Source: Hydrangea macrophylla (lineage: Eukaryota > Streptophyta > Magnoliopsida > Cornales > Hydrangeaceae). Taken from it: DNA of 64,000 bases. Below the pieces are notes generated by a model, which made no database searches, was not told the origin of the DNA, and saw nothing but the letters and a program-made list of their open reading frames with translations. The stretch's first letter is position 1. Every line of letters starts with the position of its first letter. The DNA lies in contig CM066992.1 of the NCBI GenBank assembly GCA_033977485.1, forward strand, positions 99,646,140-99,710,139. Reading direction: 5' to 3'. Shown here piece by piece: positions 10,549 to 21,379 of this stretch. The position numbers and the translations under genes are program-made.

Positions 10549-10733
10549 GAATAATGTTATGCTTCTCAAATCTAAATCCCAAAAAATAAATGATGTGGCA
10601 GTGTGCCCATTGAATTTTGATTGGAGGATGTTGGAGTGACCCCACAGTGGTCTCCAATCAAAATCCATTGGTCCCATTGCCACATCATTTGGAATAGATT
10701 TTTGGGATTTGGATTTGGGAAACAAAGATTACC
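10549..10733. mobile_element. MITE, GAATAATGTTATGC family
   Basis: Ends GAATAATGTTATGCTTCTCA and GATTTGGATTTGGGAAACAA. The central GTGACCCCACAGTGGTC and the inverted TGATGTGGCA/TGCCACATCA pair match the 8276-8472 element. The right TIR is worn. Confidence 0.65.
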
Positions 10734-11140
10734 CAAAAAAATCATTGAGATATATATGTAAATATTTGTATATATACATATATATTGTTACATATTTTGT
10801 AATTTCAAACTACTGGCTAGGCTTTTCTGGCAATTAGTCTAGTCCAATAAACTTCTTATTAATAGGTCCCTCCTATTTTATTTAGACACTTTTGCCCTTA
10901 TTCCACAATAGATGCACCAAAATGACTTATATATCTATACATATATACACGATACATATAGATAAATTAGTGCTTATTGTTTTATTAAAATCTTGGGATT
11001 CAATTATATCTTGTAATTGATTGCACAATCGTGTTTGAAATTCAAATAATTTCCAACTGTAATTACTCTATTCAAGCAAAATCAAATCTTATCTCCATAT
11101 TTCGAGGGCACAATCTCCATATATCTCTCATGTTCCTGTC
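10734..11140. other. AT-rich stretch, no feature seen
   Basis: Short ATATAC runs only. Confidence 0.5.
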
Positions 11141-11149
11141 TGTTATAAA

Positions 11150-11460
11150 ATATCACATGTTGGTGATGTGAAATTTCACAATCAAACTTACTGTTATGAA
11201 ATTTCAATTGAAAATTCGCAAAAAAAAAAAAAAAAAAAAATATTATAAAATTTCAACAAATAACTTACTGGTATGAAATTTCACAATCTTCAAACACATA
11301 AATAAAAAATAAAAATAAAAAAAATATATGAAAGTTCAGGGGAAAAAAACACTTTTTGTTCTGAAAGTTCGCATGTTACGGATGTGAAATTTCACGTTCA
11401 GACTGCTATTGTGAAATTTCATGCGTTGGGGATGTGAAAATTTACATCCAAACTTTGTAA
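11150..11460. repeat. Degenerate dyad repeat, GTGAAATTTCAC
   Basis: The palindromic core TGAAATTTCA occurs at least six times at irregular spacing, often preceded by GATG or TTATG. A 21-base poly-A run interrupts the array near 11221. The look is of an old, decayed tandem array. Confidence 0.6.
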
Positions 11461-11579
11461 AAGTCGACATCCAGTTTACCAACTACACTATAATAAGAAA
11501 CTGTCCAGGTTATTCCACCAACATCATTTTGTTGCTCAAGAAAGATTATTTTTCCTTGAATAAAACAAACGTAAACACC

Positions 11580-11790
11580 TAAGACATTGAGTTCAATAAA
11601 CATTGAAAATCCTTTTAGCAAAACACTAATATTGAGTTCTACAAAACATTTTTATACTGGAAAAGTGATTTATAACATGCGAAAAATCCACATTCAAGAA
11701 AACATTGAAATCCTTTTAGCAACCTTTGATATTGAGTCCTAAAAAATATTTTGTACTGGAAAATGATTTATATCTCACACAAAAACATAC
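11580..11790 (+). repeat. Diverged ~115-bp tandem duplication
   Basis: AACATTGAAAATCCTTTTAG, ATTGAGTTCTA and ACTGGAAAAGTGATTTATA recur in the same order about 115 bases later with changes. Confidence 0.65.
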
Positions 11791-12699
11791 AGATCTTGGG
11801 AAAAAAAAAAACAACGTGAAAAATTCGTTGAATATGAAACCCACTTACTGTAAATGACGAACAAGAACAACGCGTATTTCTTTCTTGAATTCAAAACTCA
11901 GAAGAAGAAAAAAAAATGGATTCTCAAAATGATGAGCTTCAAATATCTGGATTGTCAAAAAAACTTTGTAATTTCTTCAAACTCTTGAAGCTATGAACAA
12001 TTCACTGCTGAAAAATACAATGTCAAGATTCAAACAAAAATAACCTTCCTTGATTCGTTTAGATATGCTATTTGCAATCACTAAGGGACACCTTTTCCCA
12101 ACTGACATCGTAAGGGTTTTAAAATTGCTTAAATAATGGGAATGGCATAACAAACTACCTTCCATAACAGATTTTGACTCATTTAATGACATAAATGTGG
12201 ATAAATATGTATAGATATATATATATATATATAATCTCTCTGTATATCTAATGATAAATATATCCATAAAAATGGTAATTAAGTGGGTCAAAGGATCTAT
12301 TGCTACACAAATTTGAGGAACAGGAACCTATTGCTATACTAAGAAAAGGGAAAGTCCTTATGACTATATGAGCAGAGTAGGTAGGGACTTATCACCAAAT
12401 TTCTATTCAATTAACCTTGAGGCCCACTATTTGTTTGAGGTATCATGTCAAAATTTAACAATACTTATCGTTGATAACTGCAAGCCAAAAACTTTGTTAG
12501 AATTTTTGCACACCTTTGACATGCTAAAAATAGGCATATATCTCACAATCAATTTTTTTCTTTTTCTTTTTTTTGGTAACACAACTTCTGATTTCGTGAT
12601 TTAATTACAAAAAATTACTTTTATTCTAAATCTACCTTGCGAATGACACATTTTACTGCGATTGAATCACATCTGTTGACTGATTGCCTATAAAATATG
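11791..12699. other. Non-coding stretch
   Basis: A (TA)n run near 12214-12232 and a T/C-rich tract near 12557. No supported gene. Confidence 0.5.
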
Positions 12700-12862
12700 G
12701 GTGGGGGTTAAATACACTCATGTTTTTGGTATATACACCCATATTTTATTATTTTGTATTTTTTAAATAATAAAACAATACAAATTTTTTTAAAAAATAC
12801 ATAAATATAAAGTGGGATGGGTGTACATAACAAAAATTATTGATAAATTTAGCTTCACCCTA
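12700..12862. mobile_element. AT-rich foldback, MITE-like
   Basis: TTTTTGGTATATACACCCATATTTTATT near the left pairs with ATAAAGTGGGATGGGTGTACATAACAAAAA at the right, around an AT-only centre. Boundaries approximate. Confidence 0.5.
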
Positions 12863-13151
12863 AAATATATAGCTAGAGCAAATATGCCAAAAAGATGCTG
12901 TCCTCTGTTTTGATTTGATCATAAATACTCCAACTAAAGTTCAGTTTTCCCAACAAAAAAGAAAAAAAAAATTAGTATTAAAGTTGACTAATGGAGGCAA
13001 ACAAGCAGTTGAGAATTGGGCTTCCAACTTTGAACCTCTCTACACATTCCTTTCCTTTTAGTTCATTTAATTCTGAGAAGCATGAAAGTGACCTAACACA
13101 ATAACACCAACATGCAAAATTACGCCTAAAAGATATATATATATATATATA

Positions 13152-13331
13152 CAGTCAGGCGCTAAAAAGGGCGTTTTCTCTTTATTAAAGAGAGGGCCTC
13201 TGCTTTGGCCGTTGGTTCGTGTTTTCATTAATGACAGTTTTGTCATTTCACAGTTTTTAAACACAATCTAACGGCCAAAGCAGAGGTCCTCTTTTTAATA
13301 ATGAGAGGTGATCCTCTGTTAGAAAATCTTT
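13152..13331. mobile_element. MITE with CCTCTGCTTTGGCCGTT arms
   Basis: GGGCCTCTGCTTTGGCCGTT and AACGGCCAAAGCAGAGGTCC are inverted about 85 bases apart. Weaker matched ends (TCTCTTTATTAAAGAGAG, CTCTTTTTAATAATGAGAG) lie outside them, with (TA)n on both flanks. TA-rich flanks suggest a TA-targeting element, but no exact duplication was fixed. Confidence 0.6.
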
Positions 13332-13345
13332 ATATATATATATAT

Positions 13346-13453
13346 AGTGCGCACGAAAGCGCACTAGGCTTAAAAAGTTAGATAGGGCGGGTCACCCATA
13401 CAAGCATGGATAGGAGGGGCGGGGCGACAAGCCTAGCTTACCCAATGCGCACT
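13346..13453. repeat. Short GC-rich foldback, AGTGCGCA...TGCGCACT
   Basis: AGTGCGCACG at the left pairs with the inverse ending TGCGCACT. A second pair, CTAGGCTT and AAGCCTAG, lies inside. The interior AGGGCGGGTCACCC / GGGGCGGGGCG is far more GC-rich than its surroundings. It abuts the Helitron at 13472. Unassigned. Confidence 0.5.
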
Positions 13454-13471
13454 AGAGCATGATTGTATATA

Positions 13472-14773
13472 CTAGGCAAAAAACCCGTGCAATGCATGGG
13501 ACTGTGTTAGAGTTAAAACAAAAATATCTAAATAAAACCAAATTGCATGCAATTGAAGAACCAATGTGAGGTTATGCTTTTACAGAAAATACATAAGCAA
13601 TATGGTCTAAAAGATATGTATCTCCATGCCCCCAAAATATATATAGAGATGCATATATTTTGATGAATAATAAAATGTAAAGAAATTCATTACCAAATGT
13701 ATAGGCCATGGGTACATAGAGGGCTCCATGATTTGAAGGTCATCATTTTCAATGAGGTTTTTTTTTTTTTTTTTTAGTGAGGGCACATACATGTAAGTAA
13801 TTGATTTTGGTTGCTGAAGATGTGCTTACAAAGCTGAAAAGTTATAAAATTGAAGTGTTTGGAGAAAACTAAAAAGATATTATCTTATTCATAAATTGAA
13901 CCTAGAAAGTTAAAAGTCAAAGTGTCATGGTTTCCAAGAGAGAATCGTTAGACTTACTTGAATGCTTTTTATTTTTATTTTTTGTTGTTGTTGTTTTTTT
14001 AATACTATTTGAATGCCTTTTTGAAAGGCTTAATGCATACGTGTATATATAATTGAGAAAGAAATGAAAAAAAAAAGAAGAAAAAATTAGGAAATGCCAA
14101 AGTGGAAAAAAGGAAAAAACATAGGAAATGTTAAGTGGCAAATTGTGAGAAGGAATTTGGCTTTGCTTTATATATACATACATGTATAATGGTAAAATAC
14201 ATTTCTAGAAAAATGTGTGTAATGTAGTTAATCAAAAAATAAATTCATGTTCACTAAATGCATACATATAATGCTAAATACATTTCTTTTTTGTATATAG
14301 GCTTTTTGGTTTATTGAAAAGTATTTATAGAAAAATATGTGCAACATATATAATCAAAAGACAAATTAATGTTATCTCCCTAACTCCTATACATGAACTT
14401 TATTAAATACATACACATGTATAATGATAAATACATTTCTAGAAAAATATGTACAATGTACTTAATCAAAAAACAAATTCATGTTTACTAAATACATATC
14501 TGTATAATGATAAATACATTTGTTTCAATTTTTGAAGTGAGAGTTTTAGGTTTATTAAAAAGCCTTTTGTAATTAATGTTCTTATCTGCTAAAGATGTCA
14601 AGAATTTACTCTATTATTTTTATTATTATATAATATTTAATTTGTGGAATATAAAAAGGAAAAAAGAAAGAAAAATATAGAGGGATGCCAAGGCAATAAG
14701 AAAAATAGAGAAGGCTGCCACGTGGCATATCTCGTAGGAAGGGAAATAGTTCTGCTTTTAATATTAGTGTAGA
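13472..14773 (-). mobile_element. Non-autonomous Helitron, 1302 bp, minus strand
   Basis: On the minus strand it starts TCTACACTAATATTAAAAGC at 14773 after an A. It ends CCCATGCATTGCACGGGT, TTTTTGC, CTAG at 13472 before a T. The TC start, 3' stem, CTRR end and A/T insertion site are all present. Repeated blocks such as ACAAATTCATGTTTACTAAATACAT recur in the interior. No Rep/helicase coding seen. Confidence 0.8.
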
Positions 14774-14880
14774 TATACATACATAATTGTATTCATATTT
14801 CATACACAATTTTACATAAAAAGATTATAAGCTTGAATAGTTCCATTTAGAAAAATGATGCTCGTCTGAAAAATGATACT

Positions 14881-17025
14881 TGTCACACCCGTACCGGAAA
14901 AATCAAATGTGTTAACATGCATAATTGAATTTTTGAGAATTATTAATGTTGATTAATAATTGTGGAAGTGGTTGGCGTGAGTCAACGGAAAATGTCAGTG
15001 GAGGACATGGTAGTCGGAAAAATCATGAAGAAGTAACACGATTTAAATGACATTTATATGATTAAATATTATTTGTTTTATCTGGTATTCATGAATAGTG
15101 AAATTACTCGTGTGGTGTAATTTCTAGTACTTTTAATCTTGTATAGGATCATTTTGATGGCTTTAGCGATACCCAATAGGTTGCATTACATAAAAGGTAG
15201 GTTATCTAGATTCCACGGAAATTAATTTTCAGAACGTAATTACGGCGACAAGCGGAACTTAGACTAAAAGTTTTATAATTTTTATTTTTCACTCGTGAAG
15301 TAATGAATTAGACATGTAAGACGTTTCGAGGAATAATTAGGAGTTCTGGAACTCGTGGGGAGGTAAACACAAATTCTAGAAGTGTTGCCTTATATAAAGA
15401 AAACTATAGATATTTTTCATTTGTAAAGTTTCCAAAACCTAAATCAAAAGGAGGATTTATTGCTTAGAGCTTGTCAACGCAAATTGATGGACTTGTGCCC
15501 ATTTATTTTCTCTCAAATTTCAAATTCGAACTCCTTGAGGCAAGGCCTTCGCTTTGATAGTAGTTAGGTCGTGTTTGCCTTAGTTTTGGGAAAAAAAATG
15601 TGTAAACTCATAGGAATCACTTGAGATCGAAGATTCGACGTTTAATCAGTCTCCTAGTACTTCCCTAAAAGTTATACGATATTTGCACGAGTTATGAATT
15701 CTGGGGCTTATGATTTATAAAGAAATTCATATATTAAAATATCCGATTTGATATTTGGATCCAGGCAAAATTCATGTATTAGATAGACCTGTTAATTATG
15801 CACATGAAAATGTGATAAAAGCACTTATACATGTTTATGTGAGCATGCTATGTGTTATGTGGGTCGAAGGGGACTTTAGTATAATTTCATTCCGGGGGGT
15901 AAGCTCATCGATGTTTGAGCATTAAATTGTAGCAACAACTACTGTGCATGGTTTGGGAGAAGGCCCAGTCAGGGCACTGGATGAGTGATAGGAAGAAAGC
16001 TCTCCACAGCATCAATTCCATTATTTCATTACCAGATGAATGCGTATCTCTTACCCCGGAGACTATTTGGATGTGTTTTGATGTTTGGAGCATGAATTAT
16101 CATATAAGCATATGTTTAGAATTGTACACTCAGCATATAGCTGAACAGTGGAGATTTATTCCATTGCAAGTGAAAAGAATAAAGGGAAAAAGAAGTGAGA
16201 AGAGTAAGGCCAACAAGGATGCCGGGGATCACCCTTATATATACTTTTTTTTTCCCTATTTTAATGTGTAATTGATGTTTTGAAAAACTAAAGGATTTAC
16301 TTGGGAACCATGTCATGGTCATGAAATGTTGTAATAGGTAGTAAGAACTACTTTGGTTATGGTTGTAACGAATTCGGACTTATGGATTCATGTTTGGAAC
16401 ACTTAACTCGTCAATTTCCTTTTTGAAGGGATGTAATATCACTTTTGTGTCTTAATCCAAGCAAGCCTTAACTTGATTCTTTTTCCTTTTCCTTTTCCTT
16501 TTCAATGTTTGGCAAGATTACATATGTTTTGTAAGTTTGAAATGGTTGAGAGGTATCGAGACTATGTGTGGTTGTAGTGAAGTGAAGGTTTAGTGACTTC
16601 TAGGCAAGAGTTCTGTCAGGAGGTCATTCGACCGGTTGAAGGGGTCAGTTCGATTGGTCGAAGTACACTCTGCCTTGAAGGACTTATGCCCGAGGGTCAT
16701 TTGACTGATTGAAGGGGACCATTCGACCGGTCGAAATGACCCATGCATGGTTTTCTCTACCCCTTCCGGAAATAATTTAAATGCTTTGATTGATTCTTAG
16801 GGTACCTTTGGGTTTTTAACATAAATTCATACAGTTCGAAATATAATTACGCTTTCAAATTTATACAGATTTTATAACTCGGAAGGTGTCGTTTTTTAAA
16901 GTTTTAAATACTCAAGGTTGTTTTTAAGTTCTTTTTCTGCTACTATTACTTTTTAATGATTTGGACAAGCCTTGGTGGTGTGCCACATGTCCTATTTTCA
17001 CTCGTAGTGGGATGGGGTCGGGACA
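14881..17025 (+). mobile_element. LTR of a Gypsy-like retrotransposon (solo or truncated)
   Basis: The start TGTCACACCCGTACC and the end GATGGGGTCGGGACA have the TG...CA form of large plant LTRs. A TATA-like CCTTATATAAAG sits near 15390. No 5-bp target duplication (ATACT left, GCTTG right) and no second LTR, so this is a solo LTR with worn flanks or a truncated element. The layout (TGTAACACCC-type start, palindrome-rich block ~300-400 bases before the end) is shared with 26457-29358. Short open frames near 15948-16271 have no recognised domain. Confidence 0.5.
16625..16745 (+). repeat. GACCGGTTGAAGGGG palindromic repeat block
   Basis: CATT(C/T)GACCGGTTGAAGGGG, GTTCGATTGGTCGAAG, CATTTGACTGATTGAAGGGG and CATTCGACCGGTCGAAATG follow one another. 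All are versions of one dyad, (A/T)TCGACCGGTCGAA. Confidence 0.75.
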
Positions 17026-17352
17026 GCTTGCAATCATGAATTTTGGCATTTTAGAAAAATGAAGAAGTTGCCTCATAAGAATAAATATAGTGAAGTCTCC
17101 CATATTTGTAAATGGATTTATTTATAGTGATGAATTTTGTCTTTAACTTTTATACAAAAATTGAATGGAATCATTCAAATTGAAGGGACAACCAAACAAA
17201 CTCGTATATTTTATAAGTACTTCTGCAACCTTAATCATGGACTTAATAAACATTTAGGTAGCTAGCTAATCTGCAAACAGAGAGCGAAGAAGGGTCAGGA
17301 AAAAACGTTGATATGACACAGTTCAGTTCCTAATTCATGTTTATTAATTGGC

Positions 17353-17571
17353 GGCTAAAATACACTTTAGTATCCTGTAGTTTGATCTAAATTTCATTTT
17401 GGGTCCTGTTAATTTTTTTTTGTGTCATTTAAGGCCTTCAAGTTTCAAAATCGAGACAATTTGGTATTTTGAAACTTGAGGGTCTTAAATGACACCAAAA
17501 AAAAATTACAGGGTCCAAAATAAAACTTAAAAATTAGGACAAACTACAGGGTACTAAAATGTGTTTTAGCC
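17353..17571. mobile_element. Mutator-type MITE, 219 bp, TSD TTAATTGGC
   Basis: Ends GGCTAAAATACACTTTAGTA and TACTAAAATGTGTTTTAGCC, with long arms (~100 bases). The exact 9-bp duplication TTAATTGGC is at 17344-17352 and 17572-17580. Well bounded; no coding capacity. Confidence 0.9.
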
Positions 17572-17867
17572 TTAATTGGCTACGTACAACACAACAACAT
17601 GGATGTAGTTGGATTGAGTACACATTTATAAGCAATATGTATATATCTATATCTACATGCATATAGTGTGTGTGTGTAGTACGTAATAGTTTTGTTGTGG
17701 GTTATGCATTCATCTTTTGAGAGCTTGGTTGGTGTATGAGGTCTGATCATCCAGTCTTGAACTAGATACAGGGATCATCATCAAGATTAAAAAAAAATTA
17801 AAATAAAAAATTGGCGAGTGAAAGTTGATCTAAACATATTTAATTCAATGTTGTGGTTGAGGACTCG

Positions 17868-18049
17868 TATGGCAACCACTTTTGGAGTCACGAGTGATTA
17901 TGAAACTTTAAAAGTTAAAATGAAAATGTTTGATAAACTAGTTTATGTGATTTAATTAATTGAAAAAAAATGTGAGTGAATCCTTACTATAGCTCTTGGC
18001 TAAAAAAAGCGTTTTTGATTGAATCGCAAAAGCAAAAATAGTTGCCAAA
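17868..18049. mobile_element. Worn foldback, MITE-like
   Basis: TATGGCAACCACTTTTGGA at the left and GCAAAAATAGTTGCCAAA at the right are imperfect inverses. CGATTCAATCA-type sequence is shared with the arms. No duplication found. Confidence 0.4.
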
Positions 18050-19032
18050 TCGGACCATTGTCTTTATTTCGGGGATTTTGTATTGTGATGTTTCATAATG
18101 TCGAAGGAATTCCCAACCTGATTTATTCCGACATTACTTTCCTTGACCATTCAAATATTGTTTTGCGAAAAAAAAAAAGACGAATGTGTGGGAATATAAT
18201 GAGAAAGGGTAAGGAAAAAAAAATTTACACTTTTAGTCATTTCTATTTTCCTTACTCACAAATTAACATTATAAAAATTTTCAAGCCCAACGCTTCATAA
18301 TTGATGCGTCATTTCTAAGCTTACAAGTTACAATACATGAAAATTTTAATACGTGTTTTCATAATTAATTAACTATATAGTATTTACACATGATAATTCT
18401 GTGACATTTTTCATGTCACTGATTGATACGAAGACACATCTGAGATTCATAGAAATTGGTTTAAAGCCAAGTATTTAAATTTTGAACAATCTCGTTCTCT
18501 AATACTCCAATTAATAACATTTACAAGATTGTTCAATGGGCTTACAAATCTTTTCCTTCTTGTTTATTGGTTGTTGGAAAGTTTCTACTAAAGAATGGTT
18601 GTTGGTCCCACATATCTTATACTAACTGTCCTCAGTCAGTTAATGCACCTAATCCAACCCTGGAGGAATTGTTTAGTGAGTCCGTCACATTATGTATCAT
18701 TCTAACGTAGTGTGACGCCTTAATTAATTGTATAATGATATGTGTCATTTGAAAAAATGTGGACATAATATGTGCCCTTTCAGATTTTTCAAATAATTAT
18801 GCCCTCTATTTCTAGAAGTTCAAATTCCATACATATCATCTCCATCTTTATAAAAAAAGTCACATGTCGTGCATTGTGACGGGCTCACTGAATAATTTCT
18901 CAATTGTCATACTTGCTTGTGTTCTATAGGTCCTACATGATGCTATAGTAATAAAGATATCAAAGTTACCATCACAGAGTCTATCGATCACATAATAATT
19001 TCTCCACACTCAAAAACTCTATCCTAATCATT
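18050..19032. other. Non-coding stretch, nothing identified
   Basis: AT-rich with short homopolymer runs. Confidence 0.5.
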
Positions 19033-19048
19033 AATTTGCTTGAGACTA

Positions 19049-19185
19049 CAAGAGGTTTAGTGTTTGAGTCATGGGGGCGTGGACACTGGATCGAGTATTC
19101 ACATGGCGCCTCCAAGTCTCGAGGGATTAGTCGAGGTGCGCGCAAGCTGGCCCGAACACCCCCGATTACCAAAAAAAAAAAAAAA
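19049..19185 (+). mobile_element. 5'-truncated Au-like SINE with 16-bp TSD
   Basis: The 3' part GTCGAGGTGCGCGCAAGCTG followed by GCCCGAACACCCC, TTACC and a 17-base A run matches the tail style of the plant Au SINE family. A box-B-like GTGTTTGAGTC lies near 19060; box A is missing, so the copy lost its 5' end. The duplication AATTTGCTTGAGACTA flanks it (19033-19048 and 19186-19201), the mark of LINE-machinery retroposition. Family name is from recall of the 3' motif. Confidence 0.75.
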
Positions 19186-19639
19186 AATTTGCTTGAGACT
19201 AATGCGGCACGTACCAACATAACATTAGTGCCATTTAGTCGTTATACTTTTGAGATTCCAAAAAGACTAATTGATTTAGAGATTTTGACTCTATTTGCTG
19301 TTATGGATTTTGTGAGGGTAAAAAAAAAAAAGAAAGGAAAAAGTAAAAAAAGAAGAAAAATTAACTTCCTTGTATTTTTCTTTTATTCTTAAAAAGAGAT
19401 TTAGTCGAAACTCTTTGTTTAAAAACTTTTTTGGTATTTGATCCAGTCAACAAATCAATTTAATAAAAACTTCATATAATTTTTTTGGACAAAATTGCCC
19501 AATTCATTAAACTCACGCCCGCTCCTTCATTTTGAGCAAACTGTGACAACATGACTTTCTAACAAACTTTTCAAAAAAAAATTCCAAACTTCAAAAATTC
19601 ATGACTTTTGATCTAAAAATCGTTTTTTTGTAAAATTTA

Positions 19640-19874
19640 TATTTTCGGAATTTACAAGTACCATTGTCATTATGAAGAAACACTTTCATTGAGACAATGT
19701 AATATTAATTAAGTTTGTAATGTTGATCTATGTTTTCTTCCCTGCCGTTTATATACTCTGTTTTTCTGGTACATGTTAAGCTAAGTACAGGACAAGCGAT
19801 CCCTCACCTGTCATGACCTACGGGTCCAAAATGGAAATGAATTTTTTTTTTATTTTGCTACGCTGGGGCGTGAC
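19640..19874 (+). mobile_element. LTR 3'-end fragment, ...GGGGCGTGACA
   Basis: CTGTCATGACCTACGGGTCC, an A/T run, TTGCTACGCTGGGGCGTGACA. The reverse complement of 27331-27420 shows the same order (CTGTCATGACCTACGAGTCC, ATGCTACGTCGGGGCGTGACA). The upstream boundary is not resolved. Confidence 0.55.
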
Positions 19875-20259
19875 AGCTCACTATCATGTATTCCTTAGGG
19901 GAGCATTCTCTAAACTTACCTATAATCCCAATTTTGAAGCCTCTGGAAAATTTTCTTCAACAAGCTTTGTTAGCCTATACGAAATTTGTTCAAACTCTAA
20001 ACTATTGATCATTGCATGTTCAAATCTCCACCAAAATGAGTTTTGATTCATCCTACTCTACATCAATAATTTCAAATTCTTCAAACCACAAGAAGCAATG
20101 GAAGCAATGGAAGACTGACTATCCAAAAAACCACAGGAATGGGTTCGCTCATCTTCACTATTTTCTTTCCATTCCGTCACTGGTGAGGGAAGCATGAGTG
20201 AGAGTAGTATCAATTAGATATATGCGCGACGGCAGAGAGGCAATGATGATCATTGAATA

Positions 20260-20496
20260 GCGAACCTTTCACCAGCTCGGTCGATGGAGCTCATCGGTAT
20301 CGTCGATGGTGGTCGGTGGTCGTTTGTTGGAGACGATGGTGGTCTGTGGTCATCGATGGGGACGATAGTGGTCCGTGGTCATTGATGGAGGTGATGGTGG
20401 TTGACAGTCGTTGATGGTGGTCAATAGTGGTCGTGGTGGAGGCGATGGTGGTTGTCGATGGTGGAGGCAATGGCAGTGAGCATCTTTGTCGATCTG

Positions 20497-20540
<44 letters not shown>
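20260..20540 (+). repeat. GATGGTGGTC-rich tract ending in (TC)n
   Basis: Imperfect repeats of (G/C)GATGGTGGTC(G/A)(G/A)TGGTC across 20275-20480, then (TC)20 at 20499-20538. Low complexity; not read as protein. Confidence 0.7.
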
Positions 20541-20541
<1 letters not shown>

Positions 20542-21360
20542 CGTAAGATATGGTAATGGGTAATTTGGTCCAACATATTTCTTAGTTGTTTGGTCAAAGA
20601 ATTAGAAATGAGAATGTTTCATTAGGTTGGAGTTTTATCCAAAATTAAAGTCGGGGTGCCGGGGTGGGCTTTTAATTCATATGTTCCAATGTGATGTATT
20701 TTTGACCAAAATTCTAATTCTTAAATAGCATTAAAAATAAAACATAATTGTAAAATATGAGTAGAGGAAGGAAAATGACTCTCAACAATCAAATGTTTAA
20801 TTTATTTATCAATTTATTCTCTTTTGTTACCCACTTTTCTCATTATTTTTCTTATTAACCAGCAAAGGAAAAGATTTTTCCCTATGCATTCTTTACTTTT
20901 CCCTCGTTAAATTCAAGAACCAAACAAACTCTTATAGTTAAATTGATTCTCCACTGCCTTTTATTATTTATTTTACCCTTTTTTAGTTGACCTTGGGATT
21001 GAATATTTGCCGTATGCATGATCACAAAAGCTCAAACATAAAATGAACATTTTAATAAATAGAAACCTAGAAACTCTAGATTACCAATAGCGGAGTCCCC
21101 ACTCTCATTCTTCGATAACCCTGTTGCAATAACAATTCCCCAAATTTAAGATTTTTCTATTTTTATTTCTCATAATCACTTTAATCATGATATTTTATGG
21201 GTATACAAATCAATAAATTCTTTAGAAACATATACGTTAGTACCCCATAGTGCCGTTAATCTATATTTAGTCCTATTAAATGAGGTAGTTATGAAATTAA
21301 TCCCATAAATGGTGTACACATAAGAAATTAGTCATTTTCACTCTTATCAATTTTTTTTTA
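20541..21360. other. Non-coding stretch, nothing identified
   Basis: AT-rich. It ends at the LINE target site. Confidence 0.5.
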
Positions 21361-21379
21361 TTACCATCATAACCTTTAT

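Noticed and set aside
15948..16271. 107-codon ORF as a gene
   Set aside because: Lies inside an LTR, has no domain, and its minus-strand partner is equally open.
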